Origin: Silene latifolia
Lineage: Eukaryota > Streptophyta > Magnoliopsida > Caryophyllales > Caryophyllaceae
Direction: 5' to 3'
Length of the DNA: 64,000 bases
NCBI RefSeq assembly: GCF_048544455.1
Contig: NC_133536.1
Location: 201,441,325 to 201,505,324 of the forward strand
Shown: piece by piece, positions 34,505-46,807 of the stretch
How the letters are laid out: each line of letters begins with the position of its first letter
Numbering within the stretch: the first letter of the stretch is position 1
Translations under genes and position numbers: made by a program
Notes under the pieces: generated by a model
Seen by the model: the letters and a program-made list of their open reading frames with translations, nothing else
The model's database searches: none
What the model was told of the DNA's origin: nothing

Positions 34505-36021
34505 CAATTCCTAAATTTTGCAGAACTAAAGGGAGAAATTATAACCTCGTAAAAAGCGGAACCTCCGTGCTCCACCACCACTGCCGCCACCGTCACCGCC
34601 ACCTTTACCCATTATTTAATCGTGAATTATGAACGACTGTCAAGTGCTTCGAATCCAACGTACTTGCTTACTTTCCCAGGCATATTTTTATTTTTATTTA
34701 TATGTTGAGAATACTTTTTCTTCTAGTTTTAGGAAGACTTAACCTTAGGTGGTTAGTTTAGGATTAGGTTAATAATTTTACATGTCTAGTTAAGCTAAAT
34801 CTTAGGTGGTTAGTTTAGGATTAGGTTAGTAATTTTACATGTCTAGTTAAGTTGTTACTTATTCTAGTTCATTGGATTAAAGAAGTGTCAAAACTCCAAA
34901 ATGTAATTGATAAGTCTCGTGACCTCTTGGTTCACATATATTTGCTATTACCATTGTAACACATCAATCTCTTTATTAAACTTGTAAATCTATTGTTATA
35001 TGTATGTGTAAAATCTGAGTTATAATAATATTTACCTATAATAACTATTATTAAATATATACTTTTAGTTTATATTCAATGTAATGTATTTGCTGAGTTA
35101 GTTAAATGCACTTGGAAAAAATTGAACAAAATATTTTATTTACTTATGGTTATTATTACTTGTACCTATATTTACATTTAATGTATCTCCAATATACATA
35201 TCGCCTTTATTTAACGATTTTTTTAATCAAAAAAATATTCTTCTAAAAATGTAAAAATATTTGAATGATAAAAAAAATAATTTTTTAACTATTTTTCCAA
35301 ATATAATATATAAATATTAATATTTTAATAAAATTCTTGATTTATCTTCGACCCAGTCGATCCATTCGAGTAGTGTCTCGACCTAAAATAACGAGTCGTT
35401 TGAGTGCGGGTCAAACGGGTTTGTCGGGTCAAAAGTTTCGGGTCTTGACCCTGGAAAAACGAGTCGGATCGGGTCAAGCCGAATTTGACAGTCTAATTAA
35501 ATATATAATATAGGTCCATATAATACTTATTTTAGTCTAATATATCATACGGAGTATCAGACTAATATTATTTTAGTATAATATTTCGTAATTATTTAAA
35601 TATATAACTCTAATACATTTAGATAATAAACTAATATAATATTTAATATGATAAAATTAAGCAAAAAAAATTAACAAAAATTTGATAAATTTATTTAAAT
35701 ATATATGCTTGATAAAATTGTGTAACTAGCAAATAACTCAATAAATAGTGAAAATAATTGTAGCAATAGTTCATGTAATAAATATGATATCATATATTTG
35801 AGTGGTAAGAGTAACACTAATAAAAGCCAGAATAGTGAAAGTCATAGTAGCAAGAATGAGAATAGTGAAATTAATAGTATTAAGTAGTTAAAAAAATATT
35901 GATGGCGGGAGTAGTGAAAGTAATGATAGTGAAACAAATGTTATAAAAGTAACAAAGAGGGAACAATGGAGAAAGTATGAAAAACTAGCTAACAATTCGG
36001 TTTAAGAAAATATTTTATTTA

Positions 36022-38304
36022 TGTTCCGGGTGTAATTCCGGAGCAGGATTGTGACCACTTGAGCTTGTAGGATGATGTCGTTGCTTGTCTCTTCCTTTCA
36101 CTCTTTCCCCGTAAAGATGAACAAACCGAGGGCTCGGCTTGGTACCGAGCGTACTCACTCCGACGCTCAAGTCGGAAACTTAGAGAGATAAGTTGTGTGT
36201 TAACTTGGCAAAGTATATTGTAGAGAGATAAGGGAGTTTATACCGGATATTCCGATTAGTTTCTCAATGAGAGATGATGAGTATTTATAGACTTTCACCT
36301 TTTGTCACGTAGTGGCCAAGTGGCGTAAAGGTGGAAAGACTGTCTTACCCTCGGCCGAGGGACCCATGACAGGCCTGGTTGACTCCATGCCGAGGGGACT
36401 GGATGTGAGTACCGGGCGGCGGATAGTCCTCCGGAACCTCAACGTATACCCACCGCCCCTTCCAGTCCTTGCAAGATGTCAGCTTAGAGACGGTGATATA
36501 ACCTGGCTCAGTCTGTATACTGTACCAGCCCGGGCCGCCTAGGGTAGTCCCCCGAAGGTGGTGAATCCGGCGAAAGAGGTTCACCGTTGGGGCCTCCCCT
36601 TTAAAAAGGCACAACCATACAAAGCCAACAATCGTCCTGATGGCCAACGGATGCAGTTGGGTCACGGCGACGTTCATGGCTTTAATTATAGCAGCAACGT
36701 ATTCATTCAGAGGAAACCGGAGCCCATATTCCAGGTGTCTGATGTATACGCCGATACAACCCTCGGGAGGGCAACAGACGGCCTGACCCTCCTCAGGGAT
36801 AACAATTTTATACCCCCTGCCGAAGGAGTAATGGTCTTCAAAAAGTTCAGAACCGGAACAACTGGCGAACTTGTTCGTCCAGGCACGATCAGGACTGATC
36901 GAACATGCGTCACCATGCCACGAGAACTGCGGCCTCTTTACGACAGAAGGGGTCGCCTCATCATCGTCATCATCAATACCCTCCAAAAAGCTCTCATCAA
37001 TTTCAGGAGAAGGAGACCTGGGGCCTCCGAACCTTACCGGGGTGACGGCCAGTGGCTCCTGCTCATCGGATACGACGGTTCGCCCCCGCCGAGGTCTTGA
37101 GTTGAGCATCCGCAGAAGACATGGTAACAATAAATACTTAACAATTAAAAGTTGGGGAAATTTGTTTGTTTACCTTGGGAAAAGTGCTACGCCGAGTAAC
37201 GCTTTGAAGACTAGAGAGAAATTCCTTCGAAAAACTAAGAGAGGGAAATTGTTTTTCGAGAAAGTGAATTTTTGGTGGCCAAAATCAGGGGCTAACTGCT
37301 CTATTTATAGAGCAAAGCCCATGAAACGGACCAATCGGGGCAAAGCCCATGAAGCGTCAACCAATCAACACCGAGCCACGTGTCAAGCATGCACCACGCT
37401 CCTTGGCGTAATGTCAATCGACGTATCTTCTTCAACACGCTCCTTGGTATCTACTTGCCAAACGGCCCGATCAACCTAGCTTGGCGGACGGGGGGCAATC
37501 AAAAGCATACGGCACTCTCAACGTTGGTCTCGGCCATCGCCATTTTCTTTTCCACATCGGATGTCCATTACACAACCATGTGGAGGGGGGATATGGTACG
37601 GCCTGAACAGAAGCAAGCCGAGAAAGAGGAAGCCGGGAATAAATTTCAACTTGCGCGAAATACGCTCAAAACTCATCGAAGGTCCATACCACGGCATAGA
37701 CTACGCTGGGGCAAATTGATGGGGCATATTCTCGCACCCGCCGACCGAGTCAACATATTGAGTAAGGTCAAAGACAAAAGACAAAGTCAACGTATTAGAC
37801 AACCCTAACCGACGCGACACTGTCGGCCACATGTCACTGGGTCGCGGCTAGGCAACTAGCCAGCCGGGAGGCATATCCGCGTACTCATATCCAATACCCC
37901 TCGGTATGGAGTCAACAAGGCCAGCCGGCCTACCATGGGTCTCTCGGCCGAGGGTAGAACGGTCTTTCCACCTGCTAGCCACTTGGCCACTACGTGACAA
38001 AAGGTGAAAGTCTAAAAATACTCCTCAATCCACATTGAGAAAACGATCTACAATTCATCCTAAAACTCACTATTAATCTGGTATAAACTCTCTTATCTCT
38101 CTACAATATACTTTGCCAAGTAACACACAACTTAATCTCTTTAAGTTTACTGACTTGAGCGTCGGAGTGAGTACGCTCGGAACCAAGCCGAGCCCTCAGT
38201 TTGTTCATCTTAAACAGGAAAGAGCGAAAGGAAGAGTCAAGCAAAGACATCATTCATCAAGCTTACGTGGTCACAAATCCTGCTCCGGAATTACACCCGG
38301 AACA
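36022..38304. mobile_element. Foldback / long-TIR element, unit 4
   Basis: Orthologous 2,283-bp copy, with small losses near 36370 and 37470. Confidence 0.75.
36345..37109 (-). CDS. Foldback ORF with shifted N-terminus, unit 4
   Basis: The ancestral ATG lies at 37121-37123, but the frame is shifted within the first ~25 codons (around 37065-37100, where CACCAGGATACGGCGG-type sequence is altered). From the in-frame ATG at 37107-37109 an ORF of 254 codons remains. It holds the acidic stretch and the complete GCIGVYI...LFRRIHHLR core. It could encode nearly the whole domain with a novel N-terminus, or be non-functional. Confidence 0.5.
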   Translation of the reverse strand: MLNSRPRRGRTVVSDEQEPLAVTPVRFGGPRSPSPEIDESFLEGIDDDDDEATPSVVKRPQFSWHGDACSISPDRAWTNKFASCSGSELFEDHYSFGRGYKIVIPEEGQAVCCPPEGCIGVYIRHLEYGLRFPLNEYVAAIIKAMNVAVTQLHPLAIRTIVGFVWLCLFKGEAPTVNLFRRIHHLRGTTLGGPGWYSIQTEPGYITVSKLTSCKDWKGRWVYVEVPEDYPPPGTHIQSPRHGVNQACHGSLGRG

Positions 38305-38371
38305 ACATGAACAAAGTATATCGACCCCGATTACCATTTTACCCTAACTTGGTGCTTACACGTTTATTATA

Positions 38372-38687
38372 CACCCTCCAATTCATCATAATGATCTCCT
38401 TTGAGATGGACACAATACTTAAGAAAAATGAATAAAAATGAACAAAGGACAAATGTGGGGTTTGTTGATATGAGATAGAGATGAATTATTATGAGTTAAA
38501 TAAGGAGTTGTGGGACCAAAACATTAAGGAAAGTAATAAAATAAGAGTAAAAAAGTTGTGTGGGGTTTGGTAATGGGAGAGAGTGATGAATAAAATAAGA
38601 GTAAAAGTTACCAAAAAAAGAAAAGGGGAACATTACTTGAATAATCCGTTTCGGGAAATAGAGAACATTATAGCAAATTGGAGTGAG
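38372..38687. mobile_element. Stowaway-like MITE, unit 4
   Basis: Orthologous copy. The left end reads CACCCTCC instead of CTCCCTCC. Confidence 0.75.
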
Positions 38688-38750
38688 TATTTTTTTTGGT
38701 GAAATGCTTATTAAAATAAACCATATAACTCATACACCATACATTATACT

Positions 38751-38929
38751 CGATTAAGATCACTGTCTCACTTTTATGTCCCATCTCATGTCCCACTACC
38801 TTAAGATCTTGACACATCACACATAAGATAATAGAAATGGTAATAATATATATCATATTGATTATGTGTCAATAGGAAAAGTGATGAGACACAAGATAAG
38901 ACACAAAATGGGATAGAAGATCTGCACTG
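38751..38929. mobile_element. MITE with 9-bp target duplication, unit 4
   Basis: Orthologous copy. The left end reads CGATTAAGATCACTG. Confidence 0.7.
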
Positions 38930-39125
38930 CATTATACTCTTTCCGTCCCGATCATTTGTTATCCTATGGTTTTGACACAAAGACCAAGGAAAAGGGAAAG
39001 AGCCAATTACTAAATGACAAGTTGAATAAATTGAGTGTGAATGATGAAATTAGATAGAAGAGGAGTACATCATAATATGACTTTTTCAACAAGGACATAT
39101 GTACGTTTATTACATTTTTTTTATG

Positions 39126-39237
39126 TTTTTTTTTTTTTTTTTTTTTTTTTTGATGACGAGGAGGTTGGATCCTCCCCGGATACAGGACCCCACCCTGCTA
39201 GGCGCCTGTACCATGTGAGTTCTTTCCCGCGGGGATT
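39126..39237 (-). mobile_element. SINE-like poly-T insert, unit 4
   Basis: Insert in the promoter-distal region of the PLAT gene. It is a T tract of about 26 followed by GATGACGAGGAGGTTGGATC and a GC-rich body ending CCCGCGGGGATTAT. On the minus strand it is a GC-rich head with a poly-A tail, including GGGTGGGGTCCTGTATCC, which resembles the body of plant tRNA-derived SINEs. Units 1, 2, 3 and 5 read directly TTTTATGTTTATGTAAC here. The target duplication is short or ambiguous (TTT). Confidence 0.65.
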
Positions 39238-39304
39238 ATTTTATGTAACAAAAAACGGTGTACTTACTAAGTTGAATAGTTGTGACTCCGTACTTGATAC
39301 ATCA

Positions 39305-39336
<32 letters not shown>

Positions 39337-39490
39337 GGTGAAAAAATATTTTAAAAATATAATCTTCAAACTTTTGGTGTCCACTTTTCCTATAAAAGGC
39401 TATGATAATTGGTTATCAATCCACAACTTAAAATATTCAACAAATAACACACACAAATAAACGAGTTTATATTAACAAAAAATAACAGTC

Positions 39491-40583
39491 ATGGCATCAT
39501 GTGGTGCATGTTTAAATGCTCTTATGTTCATGCTTCTCCTCTCTTTTGCTTGCGTTGCTCACTCAGATAGGGTAATAATTTAGTTTCAACTATAAAAGTT
39601 TATAGTTAAGCATCTCAACTCAAATATTGTTAATTTTTCTGTTAACTTTTACTTCTCTGACAAATTAAAATGCGTATGTATTTTATCTGCTTTTTTACGG
39701 TAACAGGAAATATAACGGTGTTAACGTTAAGGTCCTTAACTGACGATAATTTTAAAGTTGAATCTCTTAACTAAAAAACTTCAATAGTATAGGTCCTTCT
39801 TACCTTGGTGTTAACTCATCTTAAAATACCCAAAATGCTCTAATTAGCCTCTTTTAAATGTTTAGTCTTTACATTTTTGATTAATTTTTTTGTAATAATT
39901 TGTCATGTCATTAACATAAACATTGTTTACTCGATCGTAAACATGTTTTTTTTTTTACAAAATTTAAATGGTTTTAAAATATGAATTTTAGTAGTTTGGG
40001 TATTTTGAGAACATTTTAGTAAGTTTAAACGTATCAGATGTTTCAAAAAACATAGGGGTACCACGTAAAATTCGAAAAAACACAGTTTACCACATAGAAA
40101 AACCTTTTTTTTTTGATTATTTTTTTTTTTATATATGTGTGAGTATATTTGTTGATATGGTTGCAGGGAAACTGTGTGTACAGTATATACGTGAAGACAG
40201 CAGATGAGACATCTGCAGGAACAGATGCGAAGGTGAACCTAAAGCTATATGACAACCAAGGTAATATGGTGGAAATAGCAGACCTTGAATTGTTTGGACT
40301 TATGCCTAAAGGTCACAACTATTTCGAGCCTAATAATTTGGATGCATTCGCTATCCGAACTAAATGCTTAGCTAACCTCATTTGCAAAATCGAGTTGAGC
40401 CACGACAATACTGGTGATAATCCTGCTTGGAAAGTCGATTACGTGGACGTCACCACTGCTGTTCCCCAAATATATTGCACAACCAAGGACTTTGACATTG
40501 ACGACATAATCTCGCCTATTGTTGTAAGGGACACCTGTGGCGGTGTTAAGGAATCCGTTCTCAAAATTCTAGACCTTGCTTGA
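39491..40583 (+). CDS. Secreted PLAT/LH2-domain stress protein, unit 4 (exons 39491-39571, 40167-40583)
   Basis: Intact 165-residue copy. It differs from unit 1 by V39A and M161I, both outside the conserved PLAT strands; the A39 change (GTA to GCA) and I161 (ATG to ATT) are ordinary point changes, unlike the CAG/CTG scrambles elsewhere. Splice sites GTAATA and TTGCAG are kept. A SINE-like insert lies about 250 bp upstream of the ATG, beyond the TATA box, so this copy's distal promoter differs from units 1-3 and 5. Confidence 0.86.
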
Positions 40584-41487
40584 GGGACATAACTTGGGTA
40601 AGAGTTAATGCAACTTAAAAGTTGCTTATCAATATGTTTACCTAATATATCAACCATCGTGTCAGTTCGTGTTTTAGTTAATTTAGTACTACTCCGTATG
40701 AATGAATGAATGAATGAATAAATAAGGTTGATTACATTATCATAAATTGTGCATATCAGCGATTTTCTATCGGATTCATCACATACAAATAATCATGGGA
40801 ACTGGATACCTTGAAACAATCTAGCTACTTTGCTATAGTACCTACCGGTGAGGTTCGGTCTAGTCAACGGTTTTACAAAAACAGTAATGGTTTTTAGTCC
40901 GGTCTTGTACCCTGTCCGGTCTTTGGATAAACAAAAAGATGGAGACTGGTTTTAGTTCCGGTTCGATCAAGTCCAACTTGAAAAAAAAAAGGCACAAAAA
41001 ACCTTTCTTGCCAAACCGGTCCGATCCAAATCCAAGAAAAACCTACCAAACCAGATCGCATAAAATATTAAAAACATGACAATCTCTAAATTAAGGTCTG
41101 GAAATTTTAAAATGAAGATGATAGACGTAGGGGCGGCCAATGAGTTCGGGAGGCCCTGTACCGAATATAAATTGGAGGCCCCAAAACTTAAATTAAATTA
41201 CAATTTATTTGCGCTCCTAAACGAAAATTATTGATCACTTTGTTCACCGACTCACACGAAGAATTGATACGAATCAAAAGGGATTTTTTTTTGAAAAAAG
41301 GAAATGCTACGATATATTTTAGGCATTTGTAAATAAAACAAATTATAAAATAGTATAATCTGACACCATAAAACGGTTCATTTTTATAAAATAACTATTT
41401 ATTTAATGCTAACAATGATTTGTTTTTACTTAATAAAATCGTCTCACAATATAATACCTTTTAATATAATAATTACTAGTTTGTTTG

Positions 41488-41505
41488 CCCGTGCGTTGCA
41501 ACGGG
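41488..41505 (-). other. Subterminal hairpin of the Helitron-like element
   Basis: CCCGT and ACGGG arms enclose an 8-base loop; an internal GC pairing could extend the stem. Its distance of 8 nt from the terminal CTAG fits the 3' termination signal of Helitrons. Confidence 0.75.
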
Positions 41506-43179
41506 GTAATTAACTTAGTGCAAAAAATGGTTATAAGTTCTTAATATTTACATCTTATGTCTAATCATTTACTTAGATATGATCAAAAGTCAAAACATCT
41601 TATTTAAGAGACGGAAAAGATGTTAGGTTGATATCTAAGTTCCAAGGATGCCTCATATTTATAATCTTAAGACCATCCCATCTTATGTTAATCTTTCGAT
41701 GTGGGACAATTCAATTATTTTTATATAATCGTACATAATTTTTCAATATGGGACATATAACATACTAAGAGGTACATAATTTTATATATGTACAAACTAT
41801 ATGAAATCTATACTCTAATGATATCATTTTTACCACGAATCAAATTATGTTATTTTCATAATTTTCTTAATGGTATTTTTTTGCCTAATGAAATGTAATT
41901 GTTTTTATATAAAAATTAGAAACATCACTTGAAAATAATATAGGAAATAAATATTATAATAATTAAAAGATTCTACACTTTATTTTTTACATCAAAAAAT
42001 ATTATTTATGATACTTTCCTAAATTAATTTTTAGGATCACCCCACCTTATGATAATTTTCTGTTGTGGACAATTCAATTATTTATATGTAATATATTTAC
42101 CACACCTATATTATTTTTCAATGTGGGACAAATAACACACTAAAAAGTACACCATCTTTTCTGCACCTATTTCGATATCCAACCCGATTTAATAATGAGA
42201 AAATACTATACTATCTATTTATATTCGTACATTTTTTTCCATTTTTTTTATCATAACTACAATATGTACAAATGATATGATTTAAATCACATTTTTTTTC
42301 CTAACACGACTTTTTAGATGTAATTGAGGGAGGAATAAAATGTATAAACAAATGCAAAAAAAAAAAAAAAAATCTGGTGCAATTTTGATTAATGGTTAAA
42401 AGTTATGATGTGTTTTAGTTACTCAAATGTAATGAGGCATAATAATTACATATATTTGAAAGTTAAAAAGATTTAATTCTACTATTTATCAATGTAAAAA
42501 AGCTCATTATTGACTTGTTTGTGGATTCAAGATCTTTTTATGCAACACTTGATTGTATTATAATTCATAAATTTTCTATTTTAGTGTAGAGATTATCATT
42601 ATATATAACACATTAATAACCAATTTATGTATATTTAGCACCCATTTTATTTTTTAATTATGATTTTGTCTTAAATAAAGTTATTATACTATCGATTGTC
42701 TTAAAATAAACATTATAATATCACTAATATAGTAATATATAATCGGTTTTATAAATATCTACGTGATTAATATTCGTATGGTATTGTTGTAACTAAGGTT
42801 TGTCGTCAATACAAACTTTTATAAGAACTCGCTAAGATAATATTTAAGCGATTCAAAAGATTTTGGATTAATACCCCTAAGTTTCAAATATGACTCCTAT
42901 TTATAATCATGTGATACCTCTCCTCATGATAATCTTCTAATGTGGGACAATTCAACTATTTATATGTAATATATTTACCATAGCTACATTATTTTTCAAT
43001 GTGGGACAAACAATATATTTAGAAATACACCATCTTTTTCGCATCTAATTCGACATCTAACCCAGTTTGATAATAATAAGCAAATACTATACTATTTATT
43101 AATATTTGTATAATATATTTTTTTAACTTCTTATCATAATTAAAATATGTGCAAATAATATGATACTATATTTTAAGGG

Positions 43180-43219
43180 TAATGCTAAATACAACCCAGT
43201 GGGTTGTATTTAAGCATTA
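43180..43219. repeat. 40-bp near-perfect palindrome
   Basis: TAATGCTAAATACAACCCA is followed by its inverse complement TGGGTTGTATTTAAGCATTA with one extra A. It would fold into a hairpin of about 19 pairs, and may be the fused end(s) of a collapsed MITE inside the Helitron. Confidence 0.75.
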
Positions 43220-43660
43220 AATACCTTCTAATTTGGGTATTAATTTAGGAATTAAGAACTAAATTACACATTAACCAATACAATTAATGCATATTTTAAG
43301 AATTTATTTCCTCTTTTGGTTTCTTATAAACATCACTTGGACAGAATATAAAAAATATATATATCATACCGTGGAGATAATGATATAAACTCTTAAGAGC
43401 TCTCTAAGATAATGCTTAAGAGACTCGGAAGGTTTTGGGTTGGTATTTAGGTTCTAAGGATGCCTTCTATTTATAATCATATGATCACCCACCTTACGCT
43501 AAACTTTCGATGTGGGACAATTCTATTATTTATACGTAATATATTCACCACACCAACATATTTTTCAATGTGGGACAAATAACATACTTAGAAATACACC
43601 ATCTGTTTCGCACATAATTCGACATCTAACCCGGGTTAATAATAATCAGCAAATTCTATA

Positions 43661-43914
43661 CTCTCTCGATTCAAGACCAAATACAACATTCCTTTTTTTA
43701 CACTATCCATGAACGAATAGAATCTTTACGATTCCTTGTAATATGTAAGACAAAATATGGTCATGTGGGATCTTATTTGATTTACCTATAAAGTACAATG
43801 AGAATATCAAATTTTTAATTTTTTTTAAATGTAAACTTAAAGATATTGACGTTGTAATTTGTGTCTTGACAAGTGTGTAAATGAAAATGTTGTATTTGGC
43901 CTTGAATGGAGGGA
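43661..43914. mobile_element. Stowaway-like MITE nested in the Helitron
   Basis: About 254 bp after a TA (43659-43660). The left end is CTCTCTCGATTCAAGACCAA; the inverse complement of the right end is TCCCTCCATTCAAGGCCAAA. Both continue into ATACAACATT, so the inverted repeats are about 28 bp with few mismatches. Its transposition into the Helitron preceded or accompanied the Helitron's spread. Confidence 0.7.
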
Positions 43915-46695
43915 AAACTATTTATTAATATTGGTACGTTTGTTCTTTATTTTTTATCATAATTAAAAATATATGCAAATAATATGGATAATATATTTTA
44001 ATGCTAGCATTTCTTTTACCAAGAATCTATGGATAATATAATTTTTTTAATTAAATTTTGGGAAATGAGATGTATAAGCTTTTATACAAAGTTTATAAAC
44101 ATCACTTGAATATAATATATAATATAGAAAATATATATATCATACTGTGAAAATAATGATATAAACTCTTAAGAGTCTCCAAAACAATACTTAAGAGACT
44201 CAAAAGGTTTTTCGTTGGTATATAGATTCCAATGATGACTCATATTTATAGTCATAACTCATAAGATCACCCACCTTATGTTCATCTTTCGATGTGGGAC
44301 AATTCCATAATTTATGCGTATTATATTCACAACCCTAACATTGTTTTTCAATGTGGGACATATAACATATTAAGAATTACACCATCTTTAATATATACAA
44401 ATCATATGAAATCTATACTCTAATGAAAGCATTTTTTATCACGAATCTAATTATATTATCTTCATAATTTTTATAATGATATTTTTTTGCCAAATGAAAT
44501 GTCAAAGTTTTTATATAAAAATTAGAAACTTCTCATGAATATAAAATAGGAAATATAGATATTATAATAATTAAAAGATGCTCTACTTTATTTTTTATGT
44601 GGAAAATATTATTTATTACACTTTCCTAAATTAATTTTTGATGATGTGTACGCTCTAGAATCGCTCGAAAAAACTCTCTTTTATATATAGATATAGATTG
44701 TAAAAAGTTGAAAGATAAAATTGTCACAAAAAAAACACAAAAATAAAAAGGGTAAAAGTGTTTATAAAAATTCTGACTGATGTGTAATAGTTTACTACTA
44801 TTGTGTAGACTATAAACCAATTACATAATAATAAAAAAAAAGTGGGGAAAGTGGGAAACAAAGAAGCAGAATAGTAGATGTCTTCTACACCGAGTATGAT
44901 TTTTGACTGTATGTAGGGATTTGGCTCAAAATTTTGAGGCCCTATTTGCCGTTGGGCCCCGGTGCAAAGAGCTGAAATGCTCCCCCTCTTGGCCGCCCAT
45001 GGATAGACGAATGTTGTACTCCGTATAATACAATAAACATACATAAACAAGAAAGTACCTAACGCGTTCACCTTGAGGGACCCTTCACCATTATTGTCCT
45101 CACTGTATAGGTGTAAAGAGCTCAGAATATTTTATACATGAATCCATGAACACAATAAGAAGACAGGACGCATTAGGCACAAAATTTAGTGGCAAAACCA
45201 ATACCCATTTTTACTTGAGGGGTCTTTCACAAGGTGAAAGGGGAATACGGATGCTCGAGTGACGATACAACACGTCCTGCATTAGATGATAGAAAACATA
45301 TAAGAATTACAAGCATGGTGTAAACTGTAATAAGCTAACATAGGAAAAGGATTTTGGGTGATTATTGCGAACAAAAGAGGCCAGAGAAGACGTTACTAAA
45401 CACAGAGAACATACAAGAATTACAAGCATGGTGGTGTAAACTCAGAAATAAACTTGGCAATTCAAAAAGAATATGAGGTGGGAGCGTTATTGACTAAATG
45501 TGATTTGGTGCAAATGTAATGTAATGTACTGAATTTAGATTAGATTTTAGATCATTGTACAACAAAGACAATAATAAATTGTGCAATAATTCAAACATAG
45601 AGTAACTTCAAGATAAATCTAACAAGATCTCACATGACTATATTTTGTCTCATAGATTAAGAATAATATCAAAGATTTCCTACGATCATAAATAATGCCA
45701 AAAATCAACGGTTACTTTTGGTGTGGTATGGAGCCATGGAGTGAGTATAAAACAACAATAATAGAGTACTTTAAGTAAACTGCATAAAAATGTCAAACCG
45801 TCTTAAACTTCTATAATAGTACTCAGTATATTTTGATTTTTCAATAATAAATTTGCCAATGTTCAAATTAGTAAGACATTCAAACTTGAATGGTTAAACG
45901 AATGTCGAAGAAAGGTAGTGAAACGTGCGATATCTATGGAAGTCGTTGATTCTTTGACTCGTTTTATCTTAAGACGGATACGGATATATCCTCTTAAGAG
46001 ACTTATTGATATTTTTTTTTTTTTCTGCTACACCAAAATCTAAAATCTAGGTCGGCCAGGACATATCTCTTTATAATTTAAGAGCCAATAAAATCATAGA
46101 GTTGCATGGTACGTTTTTTCAATTGTATTGTAATGTCCATGTCACATTAATACATAACCCCCGTACCAAAAAAAAAAAAATATACATAACCCGTCTTTTT
46201 ATAGAATCCAAACAAGGAATGGTCCTTCCAACGAAAACCATATATGAAGATACACGACATCGTTGTATAAGAGAATTACCGATGAAGATATTACTATGAT
46301 TCTAAATCTGGCATTATCCCAAGAAAAATGACAATTCTTTTATATAGAATCCAATAAAGGAATGGCCCTCTCAACGAGAACCACATACGAAGATATTACT
46401 ATTCATTATGTAAAACGTGACGAACTATTCATTCATTCAATTAGGGTTTCATCTAATTACAAATACAACAACTTTGATGGACGATTCTAAAAACTCAAAA
46501 ACTCGAATTTCCATCATGAAAGAGAATTTCAAACTTCATAGTCTTGTAAGGGCATAAAGCTAATCATCAGACAATTCGTCTCTTGTAAGACGGTTTTACA
46601 CTATAGGTTACAAAAACTTAAAAAAAAAAAAAAAAAAAAAGCAATTTGAGGAAAATCACCAGGCAATTTAATGACGATTAACAATAAACAATTCC

Positions 46696-46807
46696 GCCCG
46701 CAAGGGTAGTCTAGTGGCTAAAACTCCCAAGGTCTCAATTCCGCCCGAGGGTTTACTAGTACGCACTGAAGTTAGCGGCTACAAATTACCCCGTCACCCA
46801 AAAAAAC
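46696..46807 (+). mobile_element. tRNA-derived SINE, unit 5
   Basis: Orthologous copy with the GAGGGTTT state and a slightly shorter A tail. Confidence 0.7.

Larger units (their letters stand above)
32002..41107 (+). repeat. Tandem unit 4
   Basis: Fourth copy, 9,106 bp. The poly-T retroposon site is empty: one TCTCGTGACCTCT at 34915-34927. A SINE-like poly-T insert at about 39126-39237 is shared only with unit 6. The PLAT gene is intact. Confidence 0.97.
41690..44390. repeat. Five degenerate internal repeats in the Helitron-like element
   Basis: The paired motifs (T)TCGATGTGGGACAATTC and TTTCAATGTGGGACAAATAA recur about 50 bp apart. The first member is near 41698, 42050, 42940, 43508 and 44291, each following words like CACCTTATG and preceding ACACCATCTTT. 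The spacing is irregular (about 350-890 bp). No function is evident. Confidence 0.7.
41476..44697 (-). mobile_element. Non-autonomous Helitron-like element, unit 5
   Basis: Read on the minus strand, the 3,222-bp insert starts TCTATATCTATATATAAAAG and ends CTAG. Eight bases before the CTAG is a hairpin-forming CCCGTTGCAACGCACGGG (plus 41488-41505). Comparison with the other units shows it sits exactly between a host A and T, with no duplication (host AATTA|TTG on the plus strand). TC start, CTRR end, subterminal hairpin and A^T insertion are the Helitron hallmarks. There is no Rep or helicase ORF, and the interior is AT-rich. It occurs only in unit 5, inside the hAT-like element. Confidence 0.85.
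41128..45001. mobile_element. hAT-like element split by a Helitron, unit 5
   Basis: Orthologous copy with GATAGACG at 41120-41127 and 45002-45009. It is interrupted between 41475 and 44698 by the Helitron-like insert, a clear nesting that dates the Helitron after the hAT-like element. Confidence 0.85.

Noticed and set aside
41476-44697. Insert as an LTR or TIR element on the plus strand
   Set aside because: There is no target duplication and no terminal repeats; the minus-strand reading gives TC...CTAG, a hairpin and A^T insertion, which fits a Helitron.
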